A stretch of 64,000 nucleotides of DNA from Seonamhaeicola sediminis. GTDB taxonomy: Bacteria; Bacteroidota; Bacteroidia; Flavobacteriales; Flavobacteriaceae. The first letter of the stretch is position 1; each line of letters begins with the position of its first letter. The position numbers and the translations under genes were made by a program. Shown here piece after piece: positions 63,794-64,000 of the stretch. The stretch covers positions 124,001-188,000 of the forward strand of contig NZ_SMZJ02000003.1 in NCBI RefSeq assembly GCF_004358095.2. Reading direction: 5' to 3'. The notes under the pieces were generated by a model. It was not told the origin of the DNA and ran no database searches. It was given only the letters and a program-made list of their open reading frames with translations.

Positions 63794-64000
63794 ATGCCTA
63801 TAATCAAGGTTATCATTCCTGCTTACAACGAAGCAGATTCTATTGCTAACGTAGTAAATGATATTCCCCATATAGTTGATGAAATAATTGTTGTTAGCAA
63901 TAACTCAACTGATGATACTGAAATTAATGCGCGTAATGTTGGTGCCACCGTTTTAACAGAAAAACGAAAAGGCTACGGCTATGCCTGTTTAAAGGGAATG
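63794..64000 (+). CDS. Glycosyltransferase family 2, N-terminal part (cut by window)
   Basis: The first 69 residues of a GT2 enzyme are visible. The start MPIIKVIIPAYNEADSIANV gives the nucleotide-sugar-binding strand, and EIIVVSNNSTDDTE the following acidic motif (VVSNNSTDDT replaces the common VVDDGSTDGT). TEKRKGYGYACLKGM matches the polyprenyl-phosphate-sugar-synthase-like group. The frame stays open to the right edge. Its donor and acceptor are unknown. Its position after the FAD/Fe-S pair, near the arsenosugar genes, may be meaningful. Confidence 0.88.
   Translation, partial: MPIIKVIIPAYNEADSIANVVNDIPHIVDEIIVVSNNSTDDTEINARNVGATVLTEKRKGYGYACLKGM

Overview
The window is about one third G+C and very gene-dense. 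It comes from the chromosome of a member of the Bacteroidota, almost certainly the family Flavobacteriaceae. The evidence is a Bacteroidota-type dcw cluster, promoters with the TTG ... TAnnTTTG pattern, no Shine-Dalgarno-like leaders, a mevalonate-pathway gene pair (degradative HMG-CoA reductase with a GYDIA-type GHMP kinase), and many lipoproteins and beta-barrel outer membrane proteins. I see no insertion sequence, phage, integrase or CRISPR array.

Region 1 (1-15533, minus strand) is the cell-wall and division (dcw) cluster in the order mraZ, rsmH, ftsL, ftsI, murE, mraY, murD, ftsW, murG, murC, ftsQ, ftsA, ftsZ. ftsZ runs off the left edge. Most junctions overlap or abut. Upstream of mraZ are a TATATTTG -7 element and three perfect 10-bp tandem boxes, which look like the autoregulatory MraZ operator. 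Region 2 (15534-26286) is mostly plus strand: alpha/beta hydrolase, engB, Gfo/Idh/MocA oxidoreductase, surE, a small membrane protein, lpxB, an NlpC/P60 lipoprotein and a ComEC-like protein. A minus-strand pair, an orphan OppC-like permease with a Prc-type protease, lies inside it.

Region 3 (26291-32905, minus) has two thioredoxin-fold periplasmic proteins, then an apparent peptide-scavenging operon of a DPP-IV-like peptidase and two POT transporters. Region 4 (33145-35376, plus) is the mevalonate pair, closed by a strong bidirectional terminator. Region 5 (35457-43410, minus) is envelope biogenesis: a PpiD-like folding factor, a CNNM/CBS protein, LptC, a TPR protein, an outer membrane protein and CoaX. 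A tRNA-Phe with its own promoter and terminator follows, then a sugar MFS transporter and acetyl-CoA synthetase.

Region 6 (47286-64000) is the most interesting part. It is an arsenosugar/organoarsenical cluster: an AhpD-like protein, radical SAM ArsS, a periplasmic rhodanese, a DUF2064/TIGR04282 GT-A protein, a PNP/MTAP-family phosphorylase, methyltransferase ArsM, a DUF547 lipoprotein and a TIGR04283-type GT2 glycosyltransferase. My model is as follows. ArsM makes dimethylarsenite. ArsS adds the 5'-deoxyadenosyl group. The phosphorylase, whose active site reads as MTAP-like, releases adenine and leaves an arsenoribose-1-phosphate. The GT-A protein may activate that sugar and the GT2 enzyme may transfer it to an acceptor. 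Only the ArsM and ArsS steps are established biochemistry; the rest is inference. The neighbours are a compact GH113-like / surface lipoprotein / mini-Omp85 operon, a second DUF547 protein, and an FAD oxidoreductase plus membrane 4Fe-4S protein followed by another GT2. They may extend this system.
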